Source: Mytilinidion resinicola (taxonomy: Eukaryota > Ascomycota > Dothideomycetes > Mytilinidiales > Mytilinidiaceae). From it: a stretch of DNA of 64,000 bases. Within the stretch, counting starts at the first letter, position 1. Each line of letters begins with the position of its first letter. The stretch spans positions 981,241 to 1,045,240 of the forward strand of contig NW_022985438.1 in the NCBI RefSeq assembly GCF_010093595.1, read 5' to 3'. A program made the translations under genes and the position numbers. A model generated the notes under the pieces. The model did not search any database. It saw only the letters and a program-made list of their open reading frames with translations, and was not told the DNA's origin. Positions 34,082-46,950 of the stretch are shown in pieces.

Positions 34082-37000
34082 ATGGCGCCCCCGCCGGGCT
34101 CGAAGCCCGAGAATACCTTCGTGAGTCTCCTTTGATTGTCTCTGTGCCGGATGCGGCAAGCCCCTCGCGGCGACGTGCAGAAGCCAGAAAGGCGTAGGAG
34201 GACATCTAGCTGACTGCCCAAGAAACGTGCACAAGAACTCATCGGCGTCGGCCAGAGTTCAGCGGCCTTGTCGCTGCTCCACGAGCATGTCGTCTCCAAG
34301 CGGACTCGCAGCAGCCCTATCGCCGCTCTCGAGCCGGTGATGTTGCTGTTCGTCGAGCTCTGCGTCAACCTCCGGAAGGGCAAGCTCGCAAAGGATGGCC
34401 TGTACCAATACAAGAACACAGCGCAGAACACGAATGTCGGGACTATCGAGGTATGCAACCCCCCGGCTCCATTATTCGGCAGGCAGCATCTGACAATAAA
34501 TTTTCACAGCTCGTTTTCAAAAAATTCATCTCGCTGGCTGAGGCAAAAGTCACCGAGGCCCAGGCCAAGGCCGATGAGATCCAGTCCACCCTGGAGCCCA
34601 GCGATGCCCAGAATGTCGACGACCTGGAAGCCTCAGAAACCCCCGAATCCATCCTTCTGTCCACCGTGTCGGGCGAGCAATCTCGAGACCGTACCGACCG
34701 CGCTATCGTGACGCCATGGCTCAAATTCCTATGGGAGACATATCGCACTGTGCTGGACATCTTCAAGAACAACGCTCGGCTGGAGATCATGTACCAGACC
34801 ACCGCTCACCAGGCATTCCAGTTCTGCTCCAAGTACGCGCGCAAGACCGAGTTCCGCCGTCTGTGTGAGCTGCTCCGGAACCATCTCCAGAATGCGGCCA
34901 AGTTCTCGTCGCAGATGCACGCCATCAACCTCAGCGACCCAGATACCCTCCAGCGCCATCTCGACACTCGCTTCCAGCAGCTCAACGTGGCAGTCGAGCT
35001 TGAGCTCTGGCAAGAGGCTTTCCGAAGTGTTGAAGACATTCATACACTCCTCAACCTCAGCAAGCGGCCGGCGAAGAACATCATGATGGCCAATTACTTC
35101 GAGAAGCTGACCCGGATTTTCCTCGTCAGCGAGAACTACCTCTTCCATGCCGCTGCGTGGAGCAGGTACTACAACCTGCTGCGCCAGTCTGCGGCGGCTG
35201 TAGCCTCTGGACAAAGCCTGAAGAAGGACAATCCTTCCGTTACCGAGGCCGACATGACGAAAGCCGCCTCGTATGTTCTGCTTTCTGCCCTGTCCATCCC
35301 AGTCATCAGCACCTCCCGGTCTCGCGGCGCTCTAGTCGACGTGGATGAAGCTAGGAAGAACAAGAACTCGCGTCTCACCAACTTACTTGGCATGTCGCAA
35401 GCGCCTACCCGTGCCATCTTGTTCAAAGACGCCCTCAGCAAGGGTCTGTTGAGTAGAGCTCGGGAGGAAATTCGGGAGCTGTACAACATCCTCGAGGTTG
35501 ACTTCCATCCCCTCTCCATCTGCAAGAAGATTTCCCCCATCCTTGCCAAGATTGGAGCCGATGAGGAGATGAAGAAGTATGTCGGCCCTCTTCAGCAAGT
35601 CATTCTTACCCGCTTGTTCCAGCAACTTTCGCAAGTCTACGACTCAGTGCAGATCCAATTCGTTCTTGATCTCGCCCAATTCCCAGATCCATTCCAGGTC
35701 ACTACTGGCGTGATCGAAAAATTCATCATGAACGGCTGCAAGAAGGGTGACCTGGCTATTCGCGTCGACCACGCCGCTGGCATTCTCACCTTCGACTCAG
35801 ATGTCTTCTCCTCCGCAAAAGCCATGCATCCCGGAACTAGCGCTGGTTCCGCCGAGAGCGACAAGAGCTCTGTGCAACGCCTTCAAAGCACGCCCGCTGA
35901 GATCGTTCGCTCCCAGCTCACCCGTCTGGCGAAAGCCCTCTATGTCACCTGCCAATATGTCGATCCCGCCTTCAACGAGGAGCGTATCAAGGCTAAGGAA
36001 GCCGCCCTCCTCCGAACTGCCGAGGGCGCTGAACACGAGCACCAGGAAACTTTGGCCCGCCGCGACATTATTCATCGCAAGAAAGAAGCGGCGTCAAACG
36101 CCCTCGCGGCAAAGGAAAAAGAGGAAGCCACTCGCAAGCGCATCCGCGCCCAGCAAGTCCTCGAGGCCGAGACGAATCGTCTTGCTGAAGAACAGCGCGA
36201 GCGTGAGAAGAAGAGGCTACAGGCGGAACAGGCACGGGTACAGCGCGCGGAAATTGAAAAGCAACTCGATGAGCTCAAGAAGGGCACTAAGGTTGACATC
36301 GACATCCCCACCGATATCTCTGAGCTCGACTCCACTCGCATCCGCGCTATGAAACTCGCTGCGCTAGAGAAGGAAAAGAACATTCTCGGCGAACAGCTTC
36401 GTATTGCAGGCAAGCGTATTGACCATCTGGAGCGCGCGTATCGACGTGAAGAAGTCAAGCATCTGCAAAAAGACTACGATGAGCAGAAGAAACGCGACGA
36501 GGCTGCATATGAGAAAGCCAAGGCCGAAGAGCTTAGGGAGTCTGAGCAAAAGCACAGGGAGGACGTCGCGCTCAAACATCGTCTTTCACGTCTTGTGCCT
36601 GTATACCAGACATTCATAAACGACGTACGCGAGCAGAGGAAAACCGAGTTCGAGAAGCGTAGGAAGGCTGCCGAGAAAGAGCTCCAGGCTAAGATGGCTG
36701 CACGTGTCAAGGAAGTCAAAGAGACACGAGCAAGAGAGAAGAAGGCGAGGGAAGAACAGGAGAGGTTGGAGAGGGAGGCCGAGGAAAAAGAACGAGCAGA
36801 GGCAGAGGCGGCGGCAGCAGCAGAGGAAGAGAGACGACAACGGATGGCCGAGGAGAAGGCTAAGAGAGACGAGCAGAGAAAGTACGTCACTCACAAAGCG
36901 AAACGTTCATTAACTTTGTTGCTAATTATCTGCAAGGCATCTCGACGCGCAAGCAGCTCTCCAACGTCAACGCGAGGAGGAAGCAGAAGCCAAACTCTTG

Positions 37001-37594
37001 GCCAAGAAGAAAGGGTTGGCTCCCGAACGCCCCATTTCACGCGATCTACCCTCCGACCGGGCACCACCTGCCATTGGCTCATCTGGTCGGCCGCCATTGG
37101 TGCTGTCAGGTAACAAGCCTTCCTGGCGAGAACGTGAGGCTGCGAAAGCATCCTCATCTCAGTCTCCGGCTCCCGCCGACTCAGAAGCAGCAGCGCCACC
37201 ACCAGCGAGGCGGCCCGGTGCCTTCGTGCCACCTGCCCTTCGCGGTGGCGAGGACCGCAGCCCCGCCCCGCCTGGCGCACCAGGTGGTGGCTGGCGTCCT
37301 CGAGAAGGTAGCGGTCGCGGCCGCGAGCCGCGAGATGAGTCTCCCGCCGTTGGAGGCCGCTACGAGTCGCCAGCAGCAGGCAGTCGCTTCGCAGCGAGAG
37401 GCAGTCTCCGGGACAGCGGCGATCGGAATCGGACACAGAGCCCTACAATCGCTGGCAAATTCATGCCTCCAGCACTTCGCGGCCGACAGGAGGGTCGGGA
37501 AGCTGAGGAACCTAGGGAAGCTCCTCTGCCGCCACCACAGGCTTCGAGCGATGGAAAGTACAGGCCAGGCATGTTCAAGCGGACACAAGGTTAA
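34082..37594 (+). CDS. TIF32: Eukaryotic translation initiation factor 3 subunit A
   Basis: Largest eIF3 subunit; a scaffold that binds the 40S ribosome and mRNA during initiation. Exons 34082-34120, 34223-34450, 34510-36881 and 36937-37594 give 1098 residues. The product has the N-terminal helical region (KPENTFKRAQELI), a PCI domain around residues 380-500 ([18 protein letters not shown] to [15 protein letters not shown]), and a very long charged helix rich in Glu, Lys and Arg at about 560-880. The C-terminus is Pro/Arg/Gly-rich with two [16 protein letters not shown] motifs and ends [13 protein letters not shown]. The 13-residue first exon supplies the start. Intact. Confidence 0.95.
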
Positions 37595-39500
37595 AAATGA
37601 TGAAAGTTCTCTCTTTTTCTTATACTCTCTCAGGGCCGGGGCAACAGTGGATTGGAGTCCTCATTGTTGAAATCTTTTTCCCCTTTTTGTCTCTGTCTGT
37701 TGACCACCCCTCTGGCTGGACTTTATTAGTGTCCGCTGTGCTGCTAGTTTCCTTTTGGTAATTCCATAACATAAAATATCGATCACTAGCCCCCCCTTTT
37801 CGATTGAGCAGTGGTGAGTGTGAGATGCCTTGCCGTGAGGTTCTGTACAAGTTTCCCACCGTTGCATGTGACGCCTATTGGGTTATGATATGTGCTGTTG
37901 TCGATCTTCGCTGACGGCCATTGGCGGCTGAGAGCTCTGAGACGTAAGCTGGAGGATCGCCGGGCCCATAGGCACAGCTTACTAGAAGAGTCTACAGCCA
38001 CTCTCCAGCACGTCGTAAGAGTGTCTGCCGCAAATCAGTGAGACCAGCTGAAAGATTGGTGGATACAGGGTGTATACGTATGGATTGTATGTTGTGTAAC
38101 CTTGAGGTACCCAATTTGTAAGTGACAAACACTAAGTTTACTACGATAGTGCCACTGAATGCTGAGTCCCAATATAAAGGGCCCTATGAGCGAATGAAGC
38201 CGCTGAAGCGCGTGCCGGACTCCGCTGCCCTTGCAAATGCGCCCTTCGGATGCTCATATTACCGTTGACAGGGCATTGTTCAGGATGATATAAAGACGGA
38301 CTGAAGCCCACCAGCAGTCCGTTTCTCAGCTACGATCCACTTTCTGATGTTTGAAATCTGCTCAGGCAAAACTACTGTGGACAACTTTTGCGCGAAAGCA
38401 TGAAGAACTTCGATCTCTTGTCCTCGCACTTGGCACTTACTAACCCGGCTTCTTCCATATACGCCTTCAAATCCAATGAAAGATACCTAGGGCTCAACCT
38501 CTCGCACTGCAGCGCCCTCGCAGCGCCCTCGCTGTCATTCGTAGACCGCAGCACCAACACCGGAATTAGACTTCCGTTTCCGAATCTTTCCACGCCGCTT
38601 TCCCCTCCAAGACCACATCGCAGACTGGAATAAAACAGCTGACAGCTGTGGAATTGATTCTCGATTCCAGATACCGGGTCTCTGCCGGAATGCCTTTGTA
38701 GTCTCAATATGCCTCCCAGAATAAGCGCTAATCCGAGTGCGCTAACCCCGATGCGGAAATCTTATAAAGCAATTTCAACCACATTAGGATTACGATCTTA
38801 CCTTATATTCTCTCTGAAGCAGTTGAAGACTGCTCAGGAGCCTACTTTCGACGCATAGTCTCTTCCCCTGCCAATAGAACGCACGCGGGGTCTATCTCAA
38901 CACCGGAACTAAACCATAATTCCACCACTCGCTTTCTCTCCAGCTTCCCGTCGATATTCCGGTATCTACGCTTCCTAGCATGAAGCTTGGCATACAGTCA
39001 GAGATAAACCAGTGATGTCCCCTCAAAGTTAGTAAATCCCCAGACGTCTAGGCAGCTAGCCCCCCACCTTGCAGGACCAACCCTGGTGCATGGACACTGC
39101 ATGAGACAGCTAGCCCATTCCTAGTACCTAGGTTATGCGGGGATTGGCCCGTGCAGCTCAACATGCATTGATCTTCTCCGAGATCAAGTGTTTTGCGGGG
39201 ATGGAATCTGGGGTTTACTCCGCAGTGCTAGATAAGTCTAGATCCCTGGTGGCAATACCACACCGTGATGTTGGCTCTACAAGCGCCCGCTGAGTCGTCT
39301 TCGGGCTATCGGGTGATTGTGTAATATTGGTCTCGTGTTATCGACTATATCTGCTTCGATTCTGTCGTTGTGGGTCACCGTGAGGCCCCCAGTTCGAAAG
39401 ACTTCTTCCCTCCTTGCACATTAGAGATCGTCTTATTTATGCACGTGTGCGATAACTAGGCTACTATCGACGGAGTAGACAGCTCCTACAGATCACCAAC
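37595..39500. other. Intergenic region between eIF3a and the MFS gene
   Basis: About 1.9 kb. TATA-like ATATAAAG occurs near 38173 and 38288. A small plus-strand frame (ATG at 38400, 77 codons) matches nothing known and is not called. Two imperfect similar blocks near 38555-38625 and 38899-38960 share AACACCGGAA and CGCTTTC. A GATAAG lies near 39231 in the MFS promoter. Confidence 0.5.
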
Positions 39501-41561
39501 ATGTCGGACAATAGCTTGTCTAATGAGAAGGGGGATATTAGCACAACTGAACGCGTCGATAATAATTTGAGAGTAAGGACGGAAGATGAGGAATACAAGT
39601 TCACGTTTGGCAAGTTCCTTGCCGTACTGGTAAGTACCATTGCATTCTTCCTTCGTTGTGTTCCTGTCAGGAGAACGACAAGCTAACATGAAAGTAGTCA
39701 TTCCAACAAGGCTACATGGCTGATGTATTTGTGATCATAATGAGCTCCACCATCCTACTAGATATCAATCGCGACATCGGCCCGAACCCAAACTACACCT
39801 GGGTCGCCATTACGCCCACTCTAGGAGCTGCTGTCGTCTCGCCTTTAGTCGGGAGGATGTCTGATATCTTCGGCCGACGAAACTTTCTTCTCGTAGGCAA
39901 CCTTTTAGGTCTCATTGGATGTGCAATCGCAGCCACAGCACACAACATCAACGTCATCATCGGCGGCTCCGTGTTGATTGGTATCGGTAGCGGCCTCCAT
40001 CAAACTGCCTGGGCTTGTCTGGCTGAGGTCGTCCCGAAACGCGCTCGATCGGTTGCGTCCGGGTTCTTTGAGAGTACGCTTGCGCTTGCGCAAGCTTTTG
40101 GCCCCGTCATCGGTAAGTGATTCATCTCCGTTTCTGTAACGCTTCCACCCTCTGGAGTCCTTCAACCCGGTCAAGATTACTGCAGTTCAGTACTAATCAA
40201 CATACACAGCTACCGTCTTTGTCAAACATGCGTCATGGAGAGCCATCTACTGGCTTCCTTTCGCCATGAACTGCTTCGCGGGTGCCTTGGTCTTCTTCTT
40301 CTATCATCCCGTCAATCAATACATCCGAGAAGAAGGCAAGACCGTTTGGCAGCAGGCCGTCGCCCTCGACTGGGTCGGCACTTTTCTCCTCGTCTCAGGG
40401 CTCGTCTTGTTCCTCCTAGGCATCACCTTCGGAGGCAGCCAGTTCCCTTGGGTATCCGCAGGCACACTGGCCCCCTTGATAATCGGCTTCGTCCTGCTGG
40501 TCATCCTCGGATTCTACGAAGCGTACGCCGACATCACATATCCCATCTTCCCGCCCGCCATCTTCAAACTCATCCGCGGCTTCACCGTCGTCTTGGTCAG
40601 CGTGTTCCTGGTGGGCATGATTTACTACGCTACGGCAGTTCTTTGGGCCGAGCAAGCCGGTGTCATTTTCACGACAGACCCGCTGAAGGTTGGGTGGTAC
40701 GCGGGAGCAGTTGGGATGGGTGGACTGCTCTTCGGGTCACCATGTGGATATATCTTCAAAGCGGTCGGCCACGCTCGCATTCTCGTCACCATCGCCGTCG
40801 GGGCTATGGCGCTCTGCTGCGGCCTCCAAGCAATCGTCAGTACGTTTACCCCATCTCCCGCCTCCCTCCTCTCAACGCCCCTTAACTAACCACTCTACCC
40901 GGCAGCCCCCGGCTCCCACATCGCCTCGACCATCCTTGTCGTGCTGATCGGCGGCTTCCTCTCCGCCGCCAACGTCTTCCAAGTCACCATCGTCCAGCTC
41001 ACCGTCGCCCACGAGTACATCGGCGTAAGCACCCCATCCCCCATCCCCCATCCCCCATCCCCCACTCCCCTTAACCCAGTCCGCATCTCCTAACCCGCCG
41101 CGCTCCAGGTCGCCAGCGCCCTCATCACCACCGCGCGCTCCGTCGGCGGCTCCGTCGCCACGGCCATCTACACCTCGATCCTGAAGAACAAGCTCGTCGC
41201 CTTCATCCCCAAATACCTCGCGCTGCCGCTCGCGCTCGCCGGCGTCGCGCCCGTCTCGCTGCCCGCCGTCATCGGCGCGCTGACCACAGGCACCGGGCTC
41301 GAAGCGCTGGCGACGCTGACCCCGCAGCAGCTCGAGGTCGGGGTGTACGGGCTCAAGGAGAGCTACGCGCACGCGTTCCGGGTGGTGTATCTGGTGACGA
41401 TTGCGTTTGGGGTGCTGGGCACGATTGCGGTGTGCTTTACGGCGAATGTGGGCCATTTGATGACGCGGAAGGTGGATATCAGGCTCGAGGAGGGGGCGCA
41501 TTTGCATGGGGCGGTGGATACGGGGGAGGGGCATGTGATTCATCATGGGGAGAAGGTGTGA
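39501..41561 (+). CDS. MFS efflux transporter, TRI12 (trichothecene/siderophore) family
   Basis: Multi-pass plasma-membrane antiporter of the DHA2 type; TRI12-like members export toxins or handle siderophores, and the substrate here is unknown. Five exons (39501-39629, 39698-40112, 40210-40839, 40906-41024, 41109-41561) give 581 residues. MFS signature GRMSDIFGRRNFLLVGN lies between TM2 and TM3; other family blocks are NPNYTWVAITPTLGAAVVSP, GIGSGLHQTAWACLAEVVP and SALITTARSVGGSVATAIY. The N-terminus is hydrophilic and cytosolic. The fourth intron is stuffed with ATCCCCC repeats. No biosynthetic gene cluster surrounds it, so it looks like a lone transporter. Confidence 0.9.
41031..41070. repeat. 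ATCCCCC microsatellite within an MFS intron
   Basis: Four to five tandem copies of a 7-bp C-rich unit fill the intron between the fourth and fifth exons of the transporter gene. Confidence 0.85.
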
Positions 41562-43950
41562 GGAGAGAGTGAAGGGGGGGGGTTTGTGGACTGTGATGTT
41601 ATATGCTGTAGGTACTTCGATTCAAGTAGTTTAATGAGATTTGTGCGGTTTTAGTTTGATGGGTGTGCGTGATGAGGTGGCTTGGTGTAATGTTGGAGAG
41701 TTTTAGGGTGGAGATGAGGGGGAGGTGGGTGTGAGTTAGTGTCACGGAACTAGGAGCTGTAGGCCGTGTACGTGATGTATTGGATGATGATGATAGAGAA
41801 GAGAGAGGTCTGAGGAAGGCGAGGCTATATACAAGAGGTGACACGTGCCTGCCGTAGCCCTCACCACTACTCCCTGACAGTTAGCGTCTCACTACATGCG
41901 CTAGGGTGCCCCAGGAGGCATGGACTTTGTCGCGTGACAGGAAAAGGAGACGCTGCACATGTTGTATTTGATGTAGAGAAAAAGGATGTAAAGAAGAGGA
42001 CAAGGATGTATGACGGAGTACGTATTCTTAGCCAGCTAGCCTACGGAGTATAGTACGGTTAGCTCGGCTACCTTGATATAGAACACGGTTCCTATACTTA
42101 GCCCACACATTTCTACGGTACGGCTACGTAAGCCTCCACACACACAGAGTATATATACGGCGTACGTAGCCTAGATAGATGCTCATCCAATACATCACTT
42201 ACCTCGTTCAATGCATTGTTTCACCTCTATCCTCAATGTAGAAGGTAAGGATACAGAGGTGACGTGCTCCTAATACATCTACAACGCTCCTCCGTAATAA
42301 ACTTAATCATCGTCTACGACTCCAAGGTCTCGAAGGTGGATATACATCCATCTCCTTAACACGCAATGAGCTACACATGTAGAAATGGCACAGCTCAGCC
42401 AAGCCAGGATGACGGCGATATATCCAACCTCCACCTCCACAGTATCGAATGTAATGAATTGCACAATATCAGCTGTGCTAGGCACTGCTGCTACCGTATG
42501 CTGCCACAACGCCGCCATAAGCGAAACATAGTGATGATACTATTACGGAGACCAGCAGGAGCCACACGGAAATCCGATAGATCCAGGATTGATCGATCCG
42601 AGGTCGATGCTCGGAACTTTGCAAGGGATTATCATCCCAATGGGAATGGACTCTCGCTAAACCGCAAAACGTGATGATGGAAGATGGTAGGGATGTAAGA
42701 CTTGAGTAGTGCTTAGTTACCGAGTGTTTGGATACACGTCCCAAGTACTTACATCAAGCCCGGAAATAGCACATCGTTCTTGAAGTGATCCATTATACCA
42801 AGCAGACTCAATGGGTCCTCTGCAGTTCCGATGCGGTCACGAAACGCACCTCTTCCCTCGGCACACACTCTCTTTGCCGAAGGGTCTTTGCTGACACAAA
42901 GCCCAAAATATCCGATTCGGACCTCAAGCTGTGCAGTTGCGGTTTTATTCGTGACTATGGCAGCAAGGGTGGCGTTGAAGCGATGATCGAAGTCTTTCGT
43001 TGAGTGGCTTTGATAGGACATCGACTCGGGTTGTAACAGCTACAACCTAGGATCAACAACTCATACGGTTCACGGTCACCTACGTACAGACTTGGAGTTG
43101 CTGGCATAGTAGCTGCCTACATGCCTAGCCAGTTACAACTTCTACAGAGAGGGGTTGGGGTACGGTGGCCTACCCTGCCTAATGCTGCCTACTGCTGCCT
43201 CCAATTAGTGCTTCTGCCTATGCATACAGTCACTTCCTACGTAGTATATAGTTTGGCCTTCGGGCCCCCGAAATAAGACAGAGTTCACATCAATTTTCAA
43301 CCTGAGTCATCGAAAGAATATATATTCGCCGAAGGAATTGCGTTGAGTGAGGTAAGCTACCCAGTAGTAGAAGAACTGATGAGGTAGAGTCAGAATTGAG
43401 CAGGCCTTGCACACGGCCTCAATACATACCTTGAATCAGGATCGATATTGCTATTAATATCATGTGGGTTTGGTAAAATTTCAACCAGGCTGCGGTCAAT
43501 CAGTTATGTGATCGCCGAAACAGGAGTCCGACCCTGTCCACGGCTACCTTACCGCGATGGCGAAAACGTCGCAAAAGCCTTGGCAATACCCTCATCTGGA
43601 TGATTGAATCTTGCTTTGCACGGAAAAGTGATGAAATTGGCGTCAAAGGCTTGAAATATCGAGTGGTAGGTCGATTCGAAGGACATATGCCCCACAGCGC
43701 GTATGCAACATCTCCCGAGAACTAATATGTTGTGCCTTGTTGTTCAGTTTCAGCCTCCTCCCTCTCGTCCATTCTAAGATGTCGCACGGTTTTCTATTAG
43801 TCGAAGCAAAGTTGTGCTTCTATGGAGGAATACTATTAGTATCACTATTCGGTCGCATACAGCAACAGGTCATTAATCTGTGCGCACCCATTTACCACTG
43901 TTTGGGGTACCCACATGGGTTTCCAAAAACCTAGGCACGATGTCAAGTTT
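41562..43950. other. Intergenic stretch of moderate AT content
   Basis: No supported gene. TACGGAGTA and CTACGTAG-like words recur at 42005-42180. A minus-strand frame near 42303-42518 ends HLRDLGVVDDD, which might be a remnant of a transposase-like ORF but is too short to call. Confidence 0.5.
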
Positions 43951-44095
43951 CAGACGGTGCAAATTAGACTGCCTCTTGACTAACTGGCTACTTACTAGCT
44001 GGCCCGCTCCTCACAGTGGTGTCGAGTGAGCAAGATTAGAGCCAAGCAGTGATAAATTCGTGTGCCCTGGCTTATGGTCTAGTACTGTTCTACAG
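43951..44095 (+). repeat. Dispersed repeat, copy B (transition-mutated)
   Basis: Counterpart of 2470-2612. At differing sites it tends to have T for C and A for G: TGGTG for CGGCG, GTGAG for GCGAG, TTAGAGCCAA for GTGGAGCCGG, AAATTCG for ATGTCCG. That pattern is expected from repeat-induced point mutation. Confidence 0.6.
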
Positions 44096-44609
44096 ATTAT
44101 ATCTGGGTAACGGTGAAACGTTGCATGTGCAACGTGTCATATTCGAAGATGTGATGCGGTGGGCACAAACATTGAGAGGTCAAATCCCTGGCATTTATAC
44201 GGCAAAAGTTCTATCATTAGTTGTCTGCGCCCATTATACAGATACCACACTGCCACTAGCAAGTTCTGAAGCTCAGGCAAGAAAAGCAACATGGAGGGGC
44301 CCATCTCCTCCGCTTCACGGTCCGTCTCATCTCCCACGATAGCAAGAGAAACGGCACCTCAACCTTCGTCGGGCAGGACTGTAGAAGAGAATGAAACGCA
44401 CGTAAGGGCTGCAAGAGAGGACCTTGCCAGAAGCGATGCGATAAGAACAAATCCAGAAGCCGCGGAAGTCAGTTCTATAGGTCAGTAGGTTGAAAGCCCT
44501 GCGATTCGGGATAATCGGATCGTTGAGGAGTTCTCGTGCCTCATCTCCCGCCTGAGGGTCCGCCATCTTGTCCAGATAAGAGCCAGCCCGGACACAGAAT
44601 GCTGGTCGG

Positions 44610-46554
44610 ATGCAGTGCTTCGACATCTTCTCGAAGAGCGAAACACCTAAACTCGTTGCAAGCTTTTCTCACGGAGACTGGACCCAGAATCATGCGGAAG
44701 CTCTGAAGACCGACAAGCTTCAGCCAGACCATTTTGTCAGGTTATTTTTGATTGAAGATTTGTCACCGTGTCTTATGCGACAGCTTAGCAGCACATTCGA
44801 TCTCAGTCTGGAGGCTTTCGAAGAGCATCTATATGGGTCTCATTATTCAGCAGAGAGAGCTTCACATCCGGCGAAGTGGTCGACTGCGAACATGGACAAG
44901 CAGCACATGCCTATGACCTGGTATAGACCTGTGAGATGGGACTTCAATTTGATGTCTTATGATGAGATCGAATACCAGGAAACCCATGATGATAGGACTC
45001 GACCTAAGCTACATCCGTCGTTTCCAATTAGCCAGGAGTATCAAGGCGAAAGAGAGTCAAGACAGAAGTATTCCTGTTCATATCGAATCAAGCCGAATGT
45101 AATTCGCAGTGCTTGGAAGTTCTCGCGAGACCCGGCGTTCTCCAAAACCACTGATGCAAACACCCACTCGATTCTGGCCTGGGAAGAAAAGATCACATTG
45201 ATAAAACATAGGGTCGAAAGCGGTCCGCAAAGAAAAGGTACCTAATCCCCAAAATAGAAATATGGAGTCGAAAGATAATTAAGACGAGGCAGTATTCGTG
45301 CTCTTGGACCCGCTTCCTGAAGTTGAAAGAACAAGAGTAAGAGTTCCTTGGACCGTGGTTAGGCCTTCCGACCAGTGGGACACCTACGGCTCTGACCAGC
45401 CTTTGTTCCAAACGTTGTACCCAAGACGGTGTTGGAGAAATACTGTTTCTTTGGACTTGGTCTCCGAAGTTCTCAAGACCATCAATTCCTCCCTCAACGT
45501 TCCATCTTGTGCACTCGAAGACATAGTCTCTTGGCTCTGTCCCAGTAATCCATCCATAGGCCAAGACCTGGGCCCCACACCAGCACTACTGCAGGTCGTG
45601 CTTCAAGACTCGATGAGCTTGTTAGGTTCCCTGCGCATGTCATTGGACGAGATCCGCTTGAATAGAGATAGTGCAAACGAACATGCCATTCAACAAAGTG
45701 TAGATCACTGGCGAAGGCTTATCGCACCCGTCGACATCATCCTCCCGAAGTTAGAGGAAAACCTTGAAAGCTTTATGCAGTTCGCATACCCGGAGCGTAT
45801 ACCTCCGCCAGCGCGTCGTCTGGTAGACTACGCCGTTGCCAATATCAAGAAAACCTTGGAATAGGCCGGTAGGCTACAGAGTGATCTGCGAGCGGACATT
45901 TCAATCATTGAAAGCCGCCGAGGAATTGCAGCTGCTGAAAGTGTGACTAAAGTTACCGAGCTGGCCTTCGTTTTCGTTCCTCTGAGCTTTTCGGCCGGCA
46001 TCTTCAGCATGCAAATCAAAGAAATGAGGAACGGCGCTCCGTTATATGCCTTTGTTGTAGCTGCAACCGTGGTGGTAGTTCTATCATACAGCGTGCGGCT
46101 TATAGTACGAAGCAGGGCGACGGTCCGGATCATTGATGGTGCCTTTGCCGGAATCAGAAAAGATGCGGGCCTTCTACCCGGGGATAATGTTCCAACTCGA
46201 GCCGCTCTACTTTGGGTCCTCACCAATGTTCCAAAGCAAGCCTCTCTGGTGCTAAATCGGGTGCTAAAGCGGATCCTTTTCAATAAAATGACGGTAGGTC
46301 TCGGTATTGTTCTCAGTCCTGGTATCTTCATTTTCCCGCTGGCGATGATATGGTCTCGACATACTTTAGATTTGTCGTTTAGAATTGTTTTTACCATTCT
46401 AGTGTTGTCCGTTGGTTGGTTGGTCTGCTGGATCGTTGATGAACGAATAATTTCACACCTTTTTTGGTGGATGGCGAGAGCTCTTAACAGCATCCGTAGT
46501 ACGGAGGGGCCACAGGGGAGCGTTAGCGAGGACGACGAGGTGAGTGAGGTATAG
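44610..46554 (+). pseudogene. CorA-like Mg2+ transporter-domain protein with in-frame stop
   Basis: Exons about 44610-45237 and 45293-46554 (55-nt intron) share one frame that is broken once, by TAG at 45862-45864 directly after ANIKKTLE; coding resumes at once (AGRLQSDLRADISIIESRRG). The family is the fungal CorA-like group: N-terminal QPDHFVRLFLIEDLSP and FDLSLEAFEEHLYGSHY, then a long helical region, then the paired membrane segments LAFVFVPLSFSAGIFSMQI and PLYAFVVAATVVVVLSYSV, followed by two extra hydrophobic segments near the C-terminus. An upstream exon from an ATG at 44291, joined over 44481-44580, would add a Ser/Glu-rich head and is possible. The stop is CAG-to-TAG in type. It could also be an assembly error, so the pseudogene call is tentative. 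Confidence 0.7.
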
Positions 46555-46950
46555 AATAAAAGTGGAATACGGCACGACTGGAATTAAGATGCAGGCCTCA
46601 GTTCTGAGAAGGCATAATTCGCCGTCCATTACGTGATATTCTCGCTGCTTCAGATGTTATTCTCAAGTGAACAGATTGTCTTTCTTGAAGTATCCCTGGG
46701 GTATTTGAACTATGAGCCACCAGAACTGTAAGGATATATCAACTTTTGGAGCTTCGGAGGTTTGCAGAAACTTTTGGGGATTAGACAAGGATTGACAAGA
46801 GAATTGAGATATAAAATGCTTTTCGCACATCGAGTCTCCTTCTAAGAACGTGACGAACCAATCTTCGGTGAGATCACGAAGACTTCTTAGGCCTTACCAT
46901 GGACTGTAAACGCATTAGCACGAATCCTCTAACTCCACTTCATTTTCAAC
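46555..46950. other. Spacer between convergent CorA-like and GNAT genes
   Basis: About 400 bp with no gene; expected to contain both 3' UTRs. Confidence 0.6.

Noticed and set aside
38400..38633. Small ATG frame of 77 codons between eIF3a and MFS
   Set aside because: No similarity I recognise; intergenic with possible repeat similarity to 38899-38960.
42303..42518. Minus frame ending HLRDLGVVDDD, transposase-like impression
   Set aside because: Too short, no DDE triad or terminal repeats visible.
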